Part shown: positions 37,478 to 46,998 of the stretch, piece by piece
Layout: every line of letters begins with the position of its first letter
Position numbering within the stretch: position 1 is the stretch's first letter
NCBI GenBank assembly: GCA_016719785.1
Contig: JADJYJ010000003.1
Location: 558,001 to 622,000 of the forward strand
Length of the DNA: 64,000 bases
Reading direction: 5' to 3'
DNA from: Candidatus Amarolinea dominans
GTDB lineage: Bacteria; Chloroflexota; Anaerolineae; SSC4; Amarolineaceae
Program-made: the position numbers and the translations under genes
Notes under the pieces: model-generated
The model's database searches: none
What the model saw: only the letters and a program-made list of their open reading frames with translations
What the model was told of the DNA's origin: nothing

Positions 37478-39979
37478 ATGCAAAAGATCAAACTCGACCT
37501 CCCGGTTTTGTTACCTGCCAACGGGGACTGTGAGCCTTGCGCCGAACGCCTGTTGGACACCTTGCGCCGGCGCGATGGCGTCTATGATGCGCACCTCGAT
37601 CGTAGCAATGGACGGACGGCCCAGCTGTGCCTGCATTATGACCCGGCGCGGGTCACAGCGGTCGCGGTGGAACAGCACGCGCGTGACGCCGGTGCGACCG
37701 TGCAGCAGCGCTATCGCCATCGCGAGCTGGTCATTGCGGGCATGGACTGCGCCGATTGTGCGCTGAAGCTGGAGCGCGGGGTGGGACAGTTGGATGGCGT
37801 GCTGCAGGCGACTGTCAATTTCACGGCTGGTAAGATGTGGGTTGAGTACGATGCCGACGCGGTTGACCAGGGGGTCATTGCCGGTCGTGTCCAGCGCCTC
37901 GGCTACCGCGTGCAGGAGCCAGCGAACGCGGCGAACGCGGCGGCCGCGGTCGCGCCGGCGTCAACCTTCGTGCGCTTCCTCACCGGGCACCCGCGGGATG
38001 TCTCCACGCTGCTGGCAGGACTGCTGCTGCTGTTGGCCGGCGTGCTGACGCTGGGCGGCGCGGCCGGCTGGCTGGTCAACGGGATCATCGTCCTGGCGAC
38101 CGTCACTGGCGGTTGGTTCGTGGCACGGCGGGGCCTCAACGTGCTGTGGATCAATCGTGAGTTGGATATGAACTTCCTCATGACCGTGGCGGCTGTGGGC
38201 GCGCTGGTCATCGGCGAGCTGTGGGAAGCCGCGCTGGTCATGTTCCTCTTCAGTCTGGGCGAGACCCTGGAAGCCTATACGATGGATCGCGCCCGCCAGA
38301 GCATCCGCAGCCTGTTGAACCTGGCGCCTGCCACCGCCACCCGCCTGACCGGCTGCCTGGACTGCGAGGAACACCTGGGCCAGGATGGCTACAGCGGCGG
38401 CATCTGCCCCTTCTGCGCGCAGCAAGAGACGCGCGTGCCGGTGGCCGATCTTGCTGTGGGCGACATAATTCTGGTCAAGGCGGGCGAACGCATCGCGATG
38501 GACGGCGTCGTCATCGCGGGCAGTTCGGCGGTCAACCAGGCCTCTGTCACCGGCGAGAGTGTGCCGGTGGACAAGGCCCTGGGTGGGGAGCTTTTTGCCG
38601 GCACCCTCAACGGCAGCGGCGCGCTGGAGGTGCGGGTGACGCGCCTGGCTGCAGACAACACCATCAGCCGCCTGATCCACCTGGTGGAGCAGGCGCAGGC
38701 CCAGAAAGCGCCCACGCAGCGCTGGGTTGACCGCTTTGCGCGCATCTACACTCCGACCGTCGTGCTGGGCGCGATCTTGATTGCGCTGGGGCCGCCGCTG
38801 CTGGCAGCCCAACCGTTCTGGAATCTGCCCGATGGCACGCACGGCTGGCTCTACCGCGCCCTGACCATGCTGGTCATTGCTTGCCCCTGCGCGCTGGTCA
38901 TCTCCACACCGGTCAGCATTGTCAGTGCCATCAGCCGGGCCGCCAAGCAAGGCATCCTGATCAAAGGCGGCGCCTCCCTGGAAACTGCCGGCCGCCTGCG
39001 CGTCATCGCCTTCGACAAGACCGGGACACTGACCCAGGGCAGCCCCGCCCTGACCGACGTGGTGCTCGATCCGAACGCGGGGATAACGTCAGACGCGCTG
39101 CTGGGCCTGGCGGCGGCCGTCGAGAGCCGCTCTGAGCACCCGCTGGCGCAGGCCGTGGTGACCGCGGCCACCGAGCGTGGCCTCAGCGTCACGCCTGCGC
39201 TGAACGTGCAGGCGCTCAGCGGCCGCGGGGCGCGTGGGCTGGTCAATGGAGAATCTGTGCTGGTGGGCAATGTGGCGCTCTTTGCGGAACAAGGTCAGGC
39301 GCTGCCCTCTGGCCTGGCCCAGGCTGTGGCCGATCTGGAGGCGGCCGGTAAGACGGTGATGTTGGTGGGGCGCGTGCCTGGTCCCGTGTTGGGGCTGCTG
39401 GCCGTTGCCGACACGGTGCGCCCCGATGCCCGCGAGGCGTTAGCCGGCCTGAAACGCGCCGGCATTACGCTCACGGTCATGCTGACCGGGGACAATGAGC
39501 GCACCGCGCGCGCCATTGCCGAGCAGGCCGGTGTGGATGAGTTCAGGGCCAATTTGATGCCGGCGCAGAAAGTGGCCGCGCTGGAAGCGCTGTTGGCTCA
39601 ACATGGCAGCGTGGCGATGGTCGGGGATGGCGTCAATGATGCGCCGGCCCTGGCGCGTGCTTCGGTTGGGGTAGCGATGGGCGGCGCAGGCAGCGATCAA
39701 GCCCTGGAGACGGCCGATGTGGTGTTGCTGGCGGATGATCTGCGCAAATTACCCGCGCTGGTAACGCTGAGCCGGCGCGCCTGGCACATCGTCCGCCAAA
39801 ACATCGCGTTCAGCCTGGGTATCAAGGTTGTCTTCATGGCGCTCGCCCTGCTGGGCGCCGCGACGCTGTGGATGGCCGTTTTTGCCGATATGGGCGCCTC
39901 GTTGATCGTCATCTTCAACGGCATGCGCCTCTTGCGGCGCGCGACGAATGAGTGGGACGCGGACGTGTCGTCCGCGTAG
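37478..39979 (+). CDS. heavy-metal P1B-type ATPase (Zn/Cd/Pb), with CxxC insertion
   Basis: Membrane ATPase exporting soft divalent metals. From the ATG at 37478 (833 residues): two heavy-metal-associated domains, the first with an atypical C18-E-P-C21, the second with C91-A-D-C94; eight predicted helices with the CPC metal site at 469-471 (ACPCALVIS); phosphorylation motif DKTGT 513-517; SEHPLAQAV; GDGVNDAPALA. Between helix 4 and the actuator domain, where relatives have a few residues, there is a 25-residue insert CLDCEEHLGQDGYSGGICPFC (C293, C296, C310, C313), a zinc-ribbon-like knuckle. The ATG follows the repressor stop by 4 bp; the in-frame ATG at 37406 lies within the repressor gene and is rejected. 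Confidence 0.93.
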   Translation: MQKIKLDLPVLLPANGDCEPCAERLLDTLRRRDGVYDAHLDRSNGRTAQLCLHYDPARVTAVAVEQHARDAGATVQQRYRHRELVIAGMDCADCALKLERGVGQLDGVLQATVNFTAGKMWVEYDADAVDQGVIAGRVQRLGYRVQEPANAANAAAAVAPASTFVRFLTGHPRDVSTLLAGLLLLLAGVLTLGGAAGWLVNGIIVLATVTGGWFVARRGLNVLWINRELDMNFLMTVAAVGALVIGELWEAALVMFLFSLGETLEAYTMDRARQSIRSLLNLAPATATRLTGCLDCEEHLGQDGYSGGICPFCAQQETRVPVADLAVGDIILVKAGERIAMDGVVIAGSSAVNQASVTGESVPVDKALGGELFAGTLNGSGALEVRVTRLAADNTISRLIHLVEQAQAQKAPTQRWVDRFARIYTPTVVLGAILIALGPPLLAAQPFWNLPDGTHGWLYRALTMLVIACPCALVISTPVSIVSAISRAAKQGILIKGGASLETAGRLRVIAFDKTGTLTQGSPALTDVVLDPNAGITSDALLGLAAAVESRSEHPLAQAVVTAATERGLSVTPALNVQALSGRGARGLVNGESVLVGNVALFAEQGQALPSGLAQAVADLEAAGKTVMLVGRVPGPVLGLLAVADTVRPDAREALAGLKRAGITLTVMLTGDNERTARAIAEQAGVDEFRANLMPAQKVAALEALLAQHGSVAMVGDGVNDAPALARASVGVAMGGAGSDQALETADVVLLADDLRKLPALVTLSRRAWHIVRQNIAFSLGIKVVFMALALLGAATLWMAVFADMGASLIVIFNGMRLLRRATNEWDADVSSA

Positions 39980-40036
39980 ATCGTTGTTTCAGTCACCGGG
40001 CAGTTTTGTCTGCCCCAATTCTCAGGAGGTTTCACT

Positions 40037-40837
40037 ATGTATTCCGCTGTTGGGTTCATTGTTCTGTTGCTGTTCGTCCTGGCCTCGTCGGCCATCAAAA
40101 TTGTGCAGGAGTACGAGCGTGGCGTCATCTTCCGCCTGGGGCGGTTGATCGGCGCCAAGGGGCCGGGCCTGTTCCTGATCATCCCCTTTGTAGATCGTTT
40201 CGTCAAGGTAGATCTGCGCACGATCACGCTGGATGTGCCCGCGCAGGAAGCGATCACCAAAGACAACATCACCGTCAAGGTGAATGCGGTCGTCTATTTC
40301 CGGGTCATTGACCCGTCGGCGTCGGTGGTCAACGTGGAGGACTATCGCCGGGCCACCTGGAACATTGCGCAGACAACCCTACGTAACGTGCTCGGTCAAT
40401 CGGAGTTGGACGAGCTGCTGCAGCACCGCGAGAGCATCAACGCCAAACTGCAACAGATCATTGACGAGGCCACCGAACCGTGGGGCGTCAAGGTTTCCAT
40501 TGTAGAAGTCAAGGATGTGGAACTGCCGCAGACGATGCAGCGGGCCATGGCGCGACAGGCCGAGGCCGAGCGCGAGAAGCGCGCCAAGATTATTCACGCC
40601 GAGGGTGAATTCCAGGCTGCGGTGCAGCTGCGTAACGCCGCCAGGACCATGTCAGACGAACCGATCGCCATCCAACTGCGCTATCTGCAGACGTTGACTG
40701 AGATTGCCGTAGAGAAAAACTCGACGATCATCTTCCCGGTGCCGATTGACCTCTTGACAATCGTACGCAGCATGGTTGACTCTCTGCCGGTCGTGGCCGA
40801 GCCGGCAACCCCTTCTGCGCCCCTGATCAAGGCCTGA
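40037..40837 (+). CDS. SPFH/stomatin-like protein (slipin)
   Basis: A 266-residue membrane-associated protein. One N-terminal helix (VGFIVLLLFVLASSAIKIV), then the prohibitin-homology (SPFH) domain VQEYERGVIFRLGRLIGAKGPGLFLIIPF, TLDVPAQEAITKDNITVKVNAVVYFRV, and the coiled segment RAMARQAEAEREKRAKIIHAEGE typical of slipin-2. The family organises membrane microdomains; a neighbouring NfeD peptidase-like partner is often found but is absent here. CAGGAGGTTTCACT precedes the ATG, 57 bp after the P-type ATPase gene. Confidence 0.93.
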   Translation: MYSAVGFIVLLLFVLASSAIKIVQEYERGVIFRLGRLIGAKGPGLFLIIPFVDRFVKVDLRTITLDVPAQEAITKDNITVKVNAVVYFRVIDPSASVVNVEDYRRATWNIAQTTLRNVLGQSELDELLQHRESINAKLQQIIDEATEPWGVKVSIVEVKDVELPQTMQRAMARQAEAEREKRAKIIHAEGEFQAAVQLRNAARTMSDEPIAIQLRYLQTLTEIAVEKNSTIIFPVPIDLLTIVRSMVDSLPVVAEPATPSAPLIKA

Positions 40838-40994
40838 GTACAAGAATAAGCCCCGCGCACGGTTGAGGCACGCAAGAGCGACCTGCGCGGGGCGGGGCTG
40901 CGGGGGGCACGACGAGCATCGTTGCGTCGGATGACGCGCCTGACGCGAAATTTGGGCTGGCGTTTGCGTTAGCTACCTGCAAGAGGCATGACGC

Positions 40995-41642
40995 ATGAAC
41001 GACTGGCTGCAACGCAATTTCAAGACACTGGCGCTGGCGCTGCTGTGGCTGCTCAGTCTGGGCGGCGTTGCCTTTCTGGTGCGCCGCCCGGCGCAGACGC
41101 CGATCGAGATCGTCCTGCCGCCCACGGCCACCATGACGCCGCTGCCCACCGAGACGCCAACGCCCGCGCCGCTGCGCGTGCATGTCAGCGGCGCGGTGCT
41201 GCGGCCTGATGTCTATGTGCTGGCGCCTGATGCGATCGTCAGGGATGCGATCACGGCGGCCGGTGGTTTCGATGCCCAGGCCGATCAGACGAGCCTCAAC
41301 CTGGCGCAGCCGCTCTACGATGGTGCGCAGGTTCATGTCCCCAGCCAGGTGGCGGAGATCACCCCGCCGCCGGTGGGGGTTAGCGCGCCAGTGGCGACGC
41401 CGACCCTGGGGTCCACTAACCTTTCCGACACGACCGCGTCCAATCCCCTGGCGCCAGGCGTCAAGATCAACGTCAACACAGCCAGCCTCAGTGACCTGGA
41501 ACAGTTACCCGGCATTGGGCCGGCGATGGCTCAGCGCATTGTGGAAGGGCGGCCGTATCGCAGCGTGGAGGACTTGAAGAAGGTCAAGGGTATTGGTGAG
41601 GCTACGTACAGTAAACTGGCGCCGTTCGTCACCGTGCAGTGA
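40995..41642 (+). CDS. comEA: ComEA-like DNA-binding protein (SLBB and helix-hairpin-helix)
   Basis: A 215-residue membrane-anchored protein: N-terminal helix (LALALLWLLSLGGVAFLV), T/P-rich linker, an SLBB-type domain (about 58-118, VHVSGAVLRPDVYVLAP) and two helix-hairpin-helix motifs at the C-terminus (VNTASLSDLEQLPGIGPAMAQRIVEGR, LKKVKGIGEATYSKLAPF). This is the layout of ComEA, the extracytoplasmic DNA receptor of natural competence. ComEB/ComEC genes are not in the window, so competence is not established. A strong terminator follows. Confidence 0.9.
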   Translation: MNDWLQRNFKTLALALLWLLSLGGVAFLVRRPAQTPIEIVLPPTATMTPLPTETPTPAPLRVHVSGAVLRPDVYVLAPDAIVRDAITAAGGFDAQADQTSLNLAQPLYDGAQVHVPSQVAEITPPPVGVSAPVATPTLGSTNLSDTTASNPLAPGVKINVNTASLSDLEQLPGIGPAMAQRIVEGRPYRSVEDLKKVKGIGEATYSKLAPFVTVQ

Positions 41643-41682
41643 GGCAGGCCCGGCGGTGAAGGTGGGGTGCTCCAGAATCTGT

Positions 41683-41732
41683 GAGTGGAAGGATGGTAAG
41701 TCCACGGACTGCCAACCTTCCACTCTTTTTTT
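41683..41732 (+). terminator. intrinsic terminator downstream of comEA-like gene
   Basis: GAGTGGAAGG (41683-41692) pairs with CCTTCCACTC (41716-41725); the loop holds nested TGG/CCA and GTCC/GGAC pairs. A run of seven T residues follows the stem. Confidence 0.85.
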
Positions 41733-41750
41733 GGTCGCGATCCGCCGGTG

Positions 41751-43526
41751 TTACGGCACGAACCACGGCGCCGGCGCGCCGGTGTCGTAGCCCGGCCCTA
41801 GCGGTGAATTGGTGCCAAAGCCGGTGTAGAAGGTCTCTGTACGTGCGATGGGGCCGACCACTTCCGGGCCGGCCTGGTTCCTGAAGGTCAGGTGACTGGT
41901 TACAGGCAGCTCGCTGGTAAAGACGCCGCCCTGCTCATAGGTGCGGGTAATGGTCATGGCGCCGGGGGTCTGCGGCGTGTTGGGTTGAACCTGCATCTGC
42001 ACCGACCAGGGCTGCGGGTTCTGTCCGCCGTTATAGGTGACGACGATCGGCTGTACGCTGATCAAATTCAGAGCCACGATTTCGATGGGGACGGCCTGCG
42101 TGGCAGCCGGCGTGCCCGGGTCATGCAGCATGGCGTCCTGCAAGCGCCTGATCACGGTGTCGCCCTGCGCAGAGGCCTGGCGTGCATCCACCAGGACGTG
42201 CTGGGCGGTCTCGCTCACGTGGGGAAACGGGCCTTGAGGCTGAAACGGCTGGCTGCTGGGCGGAGCAAAGGGCACGCCTGCGAACTGCACGGTGCCCACG
42301 AACGGATCCGAGCCAGGGCCGAAGAATCCCAGCGGCAGGTTGAGAAAGAGCACCGATTGCCCGGGCGGTGAACGAAAGACATCGTCGCCGGCCTGCACAA
42401 CCAGGGGCGGTGCGGGATTGACCAGGCAGCCGGCGCCAAAGCCCGCCGCGGTGGTCTGCACCGTCTGAATATCGGCGTTGGCCGGCCAGCGGTTAGCCAT
42501 CAAGACGATGTCGGCCAGGTTCACTTGGGCATCGCCGTTGTGGTCGGCCGGATGAAAAGTCTGGCAGGCCATCGGCATGCTGGGCTGGAAGCGCATGATA
42601 TTCGAGAACTCTTGCACGTCCTGGGGGGTGTTGCTGTAGTTCATGCCGTGCCCGGCCAGACTCAGCCATCCGAAGAGGTCGCCTGCCAGCCAGGCGTTGC
42701 CCGGATCATCGTTGAGAAAAAGAATTGGCACGGCCGGAGTTTGGCCGTGGATGTACACCACATGTGGGGGAAACGCCTGCAGGCTATCATTGAACACCAG
42801 CAGTGGGGTGTTGTTGAACAGGGTGCCCCCTGGGAAACTACCCGTGGGCGGCAAGTCTACCTCGACGAATACGTCGAAAAAGCTCTCGGCCGGAAAATCC
42901 AGGTTTGGATCGCCGCTGGCGCCGCTCAGGGATTCAACCTCACCCACGCTGTGCGGCCTGCCCGGCGCGGAGTCACCAGCCCGCACCATGACCAGCCCGC
43001 CCAGCGCGGCAATGTTGAAGTCGGCGATGCGGGTATGCACCTCGCGCGTGCCAGGCGGGCCTTGAAAGCCCGCAGGTACGATGGCGAAATTGGAGTCGGC
43101 CACCATAATGCCGGCTGTGCCAACCGGCGTGCCGCCGGTGTCGGGCGCGCTGCCGTCCAAATGGGGATTGCTGCGTCCAATGATGGTTGTGGGATCGAAT
43201 AGCGTGGGACTGGTCAACGTCCCGCTGGCGCTATCGTAGCCTGGATAGCCTGCCATCAAGGGCTGGAAAGCAGGCGCAACGAAGACGGTAAAGGAGCCAA
43301 GCGACGGGGCTGAGTCATCGCCCTGGCCAGGAAAAGGCCCTGACAAGGCATGGGGCTGTGCGCCCGGCGCTGTCAGGCGATCCAATTGTGTCGTAACGAC
43401 ACGGTCGAGTGCGGCGATCAAGGTTGATGGGGAGAACGGCGCCACCTGCAGGCCCAGGGCAATGCTGCCCAGCACCAGGAGCGCCACCAGCGCCAGCCAC
43501 AAGGGCCGCTTACGTCCTTTGTTCAT
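41751..43526 (-). CDS. secreted protein with single dockerin-like repeat
   Basis: A 591-residue exported protein, not otherwise recognised. Residues 1-27 are a signal peptide or anchor (LWLALVALLVLGSIALGL). The body is rich in P, G, F and Asp with no known catalytic motif. Residues about 345-366 (ADHNGDAQVNLADIVLMANRW) match one calcium-binding half of a type I dockerin, similar to the last repeat of the giant subtilase. The C-terminus repeats T-F-R-N-type beta segments. It stands alone between comEA-like and the SARP gene, and is convergent with comEA. The start codon has AGGTGAACC upstream. Function unknown; surface display is likely. Confidence 0.7.
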   Translation of the reverse strand: MNKGRKRPLWLALVALLVLGSIALGLQVAPFSPSTLIAALDRVVTTQLDRLTAPGAQPHALSGPFPGQGDDSAPSLGSFTVFVAPAFQPLMAGYPGYDSASGTLTSPTLFDPTTIIGRSNPHLDGSAPDTGGTPVGTAGIMVADSNFAIVPAGFQGPPGTREVHTRIADFNIAALGGLVMVRAGDSAPGRPHSVGEVESLSGASGDPNLDFPAESFFDVFVEVDLPPTGSFPGGTLFNNTPLLVFNDSLQAFPPHVVYIHGQTPAVPILFLNDDPGNAWLAGDLFGWLSLAGHGMNYSNTPQDVQEFSNIMRFQPSMPMACQTFHPADHNGDAQVNLADIVLMANRWPANADIQTVQTTAAGFGAGCLVNPAPPLVVQAGDDVFRSPPGQSVLFLNLPLGFFGPGSDPFVGTVQFAGVPFAPPSSQPFQPQGPFPHVSETAQHVLVDARQASAQGDTVIRRLQDAMLHDPGTPAATQAVPIEIVALNLISVQPIVVTYNGGQNPQPWSVQMQVQPNTPQTPGAMTITRTYEQGGVFTSELPVTSHLTFRNQAGPEVVGPIARTETFYTGFGTNSPLGPGYDTGAPAPWFVP

Positions 43527-43724
43527 GGTTCACCTCCGGTAATCCGCGACACGCCACAGGCCTGGCTGCGTCAGTTCTCTGGCAATCAACATGAAGAACG
43601 GGGAGATACCCAGTCTCAGGCAGGGTTGGAGCAGCGCCCGCTGGGAGCAACATCGAAATGACCACCTCATAAAGCATGGCAGGTGCTGCCAACCTTGCAG
43701 ATTGCGCAGCGTTTCAGGTTCGGT

Positions 43725-46700
43725 TCAGTTGATCAGCGCCATGATCTGGCGATGGACTGCGGTACCATCGAGGAAACGATCGTGCAGGGCCGGGTCGCTG
43801 ATGCGATCGGCTCGCTCGCGCACGAAGCGCCATGCCTGCTGCAGCACCCTGTCGGCGCGCGGATCGCCGGTGGCGACCAAGACGTCGTAGCAGGCCAGGC
43901 AGATGACCACCGGTTCGGCGATCATCTCCTGGTCCCAGGAGACGCGGGCCAGGGTGTCCAGGATCTCGTTGACCTGACGCCGGGCCTCCTCCACTTGACT
44001 CTGTTCCCAGGAGATCAGCGCAAGCCCAGCCAGTGAATCCAGGGCGAATTCGGGCGCGGCCAGCGCATGCTGTTCCCACATCTGCACGGCCGCCCGGTAG
44101 CTGTCGCTGGCTGCCGCCAAGTTGTCCTGGCGGCGCTGGGCATGACCCAGAACCGGCAGGGCCATGCCGGCTGCATAAACATAGCGGATTTCCTGGCTCA
44201 AGACAACCGCCGCTTCTGCCAGTTGACAGGCCTGCGCATCGGCGCCTGCGTAGTAGGCGAGCCAGGCCTGTTGGGCCAGCATGCACGACTCCAGTTCCTG
44301 GTTTTGGATGTTGCGGCTGTGTTCAAGCGCATGCGCGCAGATCAAGCCGGCGTTTTGATAGTCGCCCAGCAGCAAGCTCACCCGCGCCTCATTGGCTAAC
44401 AGATACCCCTGGATCACGGGATGCCCACCGGCTTCGGCGAGCAGGCGCAAGCCCTCGCGAATACAGGCATCGGCTTGCTGGTAGGCGCCGCAGTCGGCAT
44501 AAGCTGAAGACAGGTTGTTCAACGTGCCCGCGGCGCGGCGCTTACAGCCCGTTTGCAGATTCAGCGCCAGTGCTTTTTCCCATCGTTCCTGTGCTGAGGC
44601 CAAATTACCCTGGCGATAGGCCACGCTGCCCAGCTCATGCAAGCAATTGGCCTCACCATCCGTGTGCTGATAACGCCGGAAGATCTGCAAGGCCTGCTGC
44701 AGCATGGTGCTGGCGGCCGCCAGATTGTCGAGTTTCCATTGCGCAGTCCCACACCAAAGATAGGCCCGGGCCTGCTCCAGATCGGTCGTTGCAAACGCCA
44801 GCGCCCGCTGCGCAGCGGCGGCAGTTTCAGCATATTTGACGTGACGGTCGCAAAGCATGGCCTGCTGGATGTTAAGGCCGCTCAGCACGCTCGCCGGCGC
44901 GCCGGCGGCGCTCAGTTCCACGCAGGTTCGATCGAACAACGCTTGACCTTCGCTCAGCAGGCCGACTTTTCCAAGCAGATGCCCCAAGCCATCGGCGGCC
45001 TGGCCAAGCTCGGCAAAGCGTCTTTCCGCCACGGCCTGCTGCCAAGCCTGCCGTATGTTGTCAATCTCAGTGACAAGCATAGCCAGGACTGCGGCCGGGA
45101 GTGCCCGCTGGCAGTCGGACAGCTCGAGGTCTTGCCGGTGCTGAGTGGGCATCAGTTGGGCCAGGTAGTATTGGCTGTGTTTTGATGCGATGCTCTGCGC
45201 CTCGCCCGCGGCGAGCAGCTTTGCGGCCGCAAACTGGCGCATCATTTCGTGCATGTCATAGCGGCCTTCATCGGCGCGACGCAGCAATGACCGGTGTTCC
45301 AGCATGGTCAACTGGCCCGGCGCCGCGGCGGCCACCGCGGCGGCCGCGGCTTCGGTGAAACCGCCACGAAAGACCGAACAACGCGCCAGCAGGCGTGCCT
45401 CGGCTGCGTTCAACCCATGCCACGACTGTTCGAACACCGCGCGCAGGCTGCGATGATGCGGAGAAATATCTGACTCGCTCGTGGTCAGGCTGGCGAGGCT
45501 GCTGAGCAGGGTGCTTTCCACCGCGGCCAGTGACTGGTGCTCGAGGAGCGTGGCTGCCAGTTCGATCCCCAAGGGCAGGCCCTCCAGGGCCTGGCAAATC
45601 GAAATCATGGCGGCGCGAGTCTCTGGGTTCAGTGGCACCGTGACGCCCACGCGCTCCGCCCGCGCCATGAACAAGCGCACGCTGCTGACCTGGGCCAGGT
45701 CCTCGCCGGCGGAATCGGTCTGCGATCGGTTCCACGGCGCGCGCCGGGGCGGCACCGGCAGTCCATGCACGCGTAAGACATGCTCAGCCTGCAAGCCAAG
45801 CCGCTGTCTCGATGTGACCAGCACGTAGACGTGCTGCGCCTGGCTGACAAGCATGGGCAGCCAGCTCGCGCCCAGAATTTGGTGTTCGAAATTATCCAGG
45901 ATGAGCAAGAGATGCCGTTGCCGCAACTGGCGGATGAGCTGCAGGTGCGGTGGGTCAGTGCCCACAAGTGCCAGGCCGAGACTTTTGGCAATGGCGGCCG
46001 CGATGCGATCGTACACCTGCACGGCGCGGCGGTCTTCGTTGGGCGTCAGCGGCTCGTCAAGGCCATCCATTGCAGGCGGCAACGGGGTCAGCGGCACAAA
46101 CCAGACGCCATCACCGTACTCCTCCTTGACCTGGGCGGCGACAGCCAACGCCAGACGCGTCTTGCCCACGCCGCCTTCGCCAATCAGCGTGAGCAAGGGC
46201 AGCTCGCCGCTGCGCAGGAGGTCACTGAGCGCGGCAATCTCCTGCTCGCGGCCGAAGAAGCGGTTGAGGGTACGCGGCAGGTTGTGACGTGGAGGAGCCA
46301 GCGGCGTTTGCAGGATGCGGTGCATCGTGTCGAAGATCCCCTGAAACTGGGCCTGGGTCTTCTCTCGCCAGGCGTCAAACGGCTGCTCATCATGGCTGCT
46401 GAGACCGTGCAAGAACTCGCCCTGATAGAGAGATGTCGCTTGTTGGAGTTGGGCGCGACACCTGGCGCAGCGGGCCAGGTTGGGGTGAGCGTGCTGCTGG
46501 CACACCTCCAGGGCATGGGCAAACGCCAGCGCGTCGCACCACACCCCCTCGGCGGTGGCATCGAACTCAACCGTGTGGCGTGTGATCTTCAGGCAGGCCA
46601 CAGCGGCCAGCAGAGAGCGCAGATTGGTCAACGACTTGGCCAGGCTGTTGAGCGCGGTGTCCGGGGTGTAGCCACTCCAGAGCAAGTCAACCAGGTGCGC

Positions 46701-46838
46701 GCGGCGTAATGGGCGGTTGTGTTCCATGACCAGGTAGGCCAGAAGAGCGCGTACCTTGTCTGAGCGGAATTCCGTGAGCGGTTGACCATCCAATGTAACA
46801 TGAAAGGAACCCAGTAGCCTGATTTCGAGAAGCGGCAT
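43725..46838 (-). CDS. large BTAD / NB-ARC / TPR transcriptional regulator (SARP-like)
   Basis: A 1037-residue regulator. Residues 1-95 hold an OmpR-like winged helix (LLEIRLLGSFHVTLDGQPLTEFRSDKVRALLAYL), 95-185 a BTAD helical domain, and about 190-480 an NB-ARC-type ATPase with Walker A GEGGVGKT at 220-227, Walker B LLLILDNFEH near 320 and RHHLRS-type switch region. The C-terminal 450 residues are TPR repeats (WEKALALNLQTG, YLANEARVSLLLGDYQNAG). It is a one-component activator: ligand or partner binding by the repeats controls the ATPase and DNA binding. No typical SARP target cluster is adjacent. It is the longest regulator here and starts immediately after a 12-bp tandem repeat. AGG lies 12 bases before the ATG. 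Confidence 0.9.
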   Translation of the reverse strand: MPLLEIRLLGSFHVTLDGQPLTEFRSDKVRALLAYLVMEHNRPLRRAHLVDLLWSGYTPDTALNSLAKSLTNLRSLLAAVACLKITRHTVEFDATAEGVWCDALAFAHALEVCQQHAHPNLARCARCRAQLQQATSLYQGEFLHGLSSHDEQPFDAWREKTQAQFQGIFDTMHRILQTPLAPPRHNLPRTLNRFFGREQEIAALSDLLRSGELPLLTLIGEGGVGKTRLALAVAAQVKEEYGDGVWFVPLTPLPPAMDGLDEPLTPNEDRRAVQVYDRIAAAIAKSLGLALVGTDPPHLQLIRQLRQRHLLLILDNFEHQILGASWLPMLVSQAQHVYVLVTSRQRLGLQAEHVLRVHGLPVPPRRAPWNRSQTDSAGEDLAQVSSVRLFMARAERVGVTVPLNPETRAAMISICQALEGLPLGIELAATLLEHQSLAAVESTLLSSLASLTTSESDISPHHRSLRAVFEQSWHGLNAAEARLLARCSVFRGGFTEAAAAAVAAAAPGQLTMLEHRSLLRRADEGRYDMHEMMRQFAAAKLLAAGEAQSIASKHSQYYLAQLMPTQHRQDLELSDCQRALPAAVLAMLVTEIDNIRQAWQQAVAERRFAELGQAADGLGHLLGKVGLLSEGQALFDRTCVELSAAGAPASVLSGLNIQQAMLCDRHVKYAETAAAAQRALAFATTDLEQARAYLWCGTAQWKLDNLAAASTMLQQALQIFRRYQHTDGEANCLHELGSVAYRQGNLASAQERWEKALALNLQTGCKRRAAGTLNNLSSAYADCGAYQQADACIREGLRLLAEAGGHPVIQGYLLANEARVSLLLGDYQNAGLICAHALEHSRNIQNQELESCMLAQQAWLAYYAGADAQACQLAEAAVVLSQEIRYVYAAGMALPVLGHAQRRQDNLAAASDSYRAAVQMWEQHALAAPEFALDSLAGLALISWEQSQVEEARRQVNEILDTLARVSWDQEMIAEPVVICLACYDVLVATGDPRADRVLQQAWRFVRERADRISDPALHDRFLDGTAVHRQIMALIN

Positions 46839-46874
46839 GGAACGTGACCTGGAACGTGACCTGGAACGTGACCT
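46839..46874. repeat. 12-bp tandem repeat upstream of the SARP-like gene
   Basis: Three exact copies of GGAACGTGACCT (46839-46874), followed by a partial GGAAAGCT, abut the start codon of the large regulator. Unit length of about one helical turn fits the direct-repeat sites bound by SARP-type regulators, but the position next to the start codon is closer than usual. Confidence 0.85.
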
Positions 46875-46935
46875 GGAAAGCTAGATTCACACCTATTGTA
46901 CCACGCATCCGCCAGTTGTGGTATCGCCGCGTGAC

Positions 46936-46964
46936 TTGGGTCTTCCCTGCGCCGATGGTATAAT
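46936..46964 (+). promoter_or_regulatory. promoter of xanthine phosphoribosyltransferase operon
   Basis: TTGGGT (46936-46941) and a perfect TATAAT (46959-46964) lie 17 bases apart, upstream of the GTG start at 46999. The -35 box matches only TTG. Confidence 0.6.
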
Positions 46965-46998
46965 GCGTCATCACAACCAGACAGGAGACGAGGTAGCG

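Noticed and set aside
46880..46998. Purine riboswitch upstream of the Xpt gene
   Set aside because: The leader is only about 25-30 bases after the promoter and shows no purine-riboswitch core.
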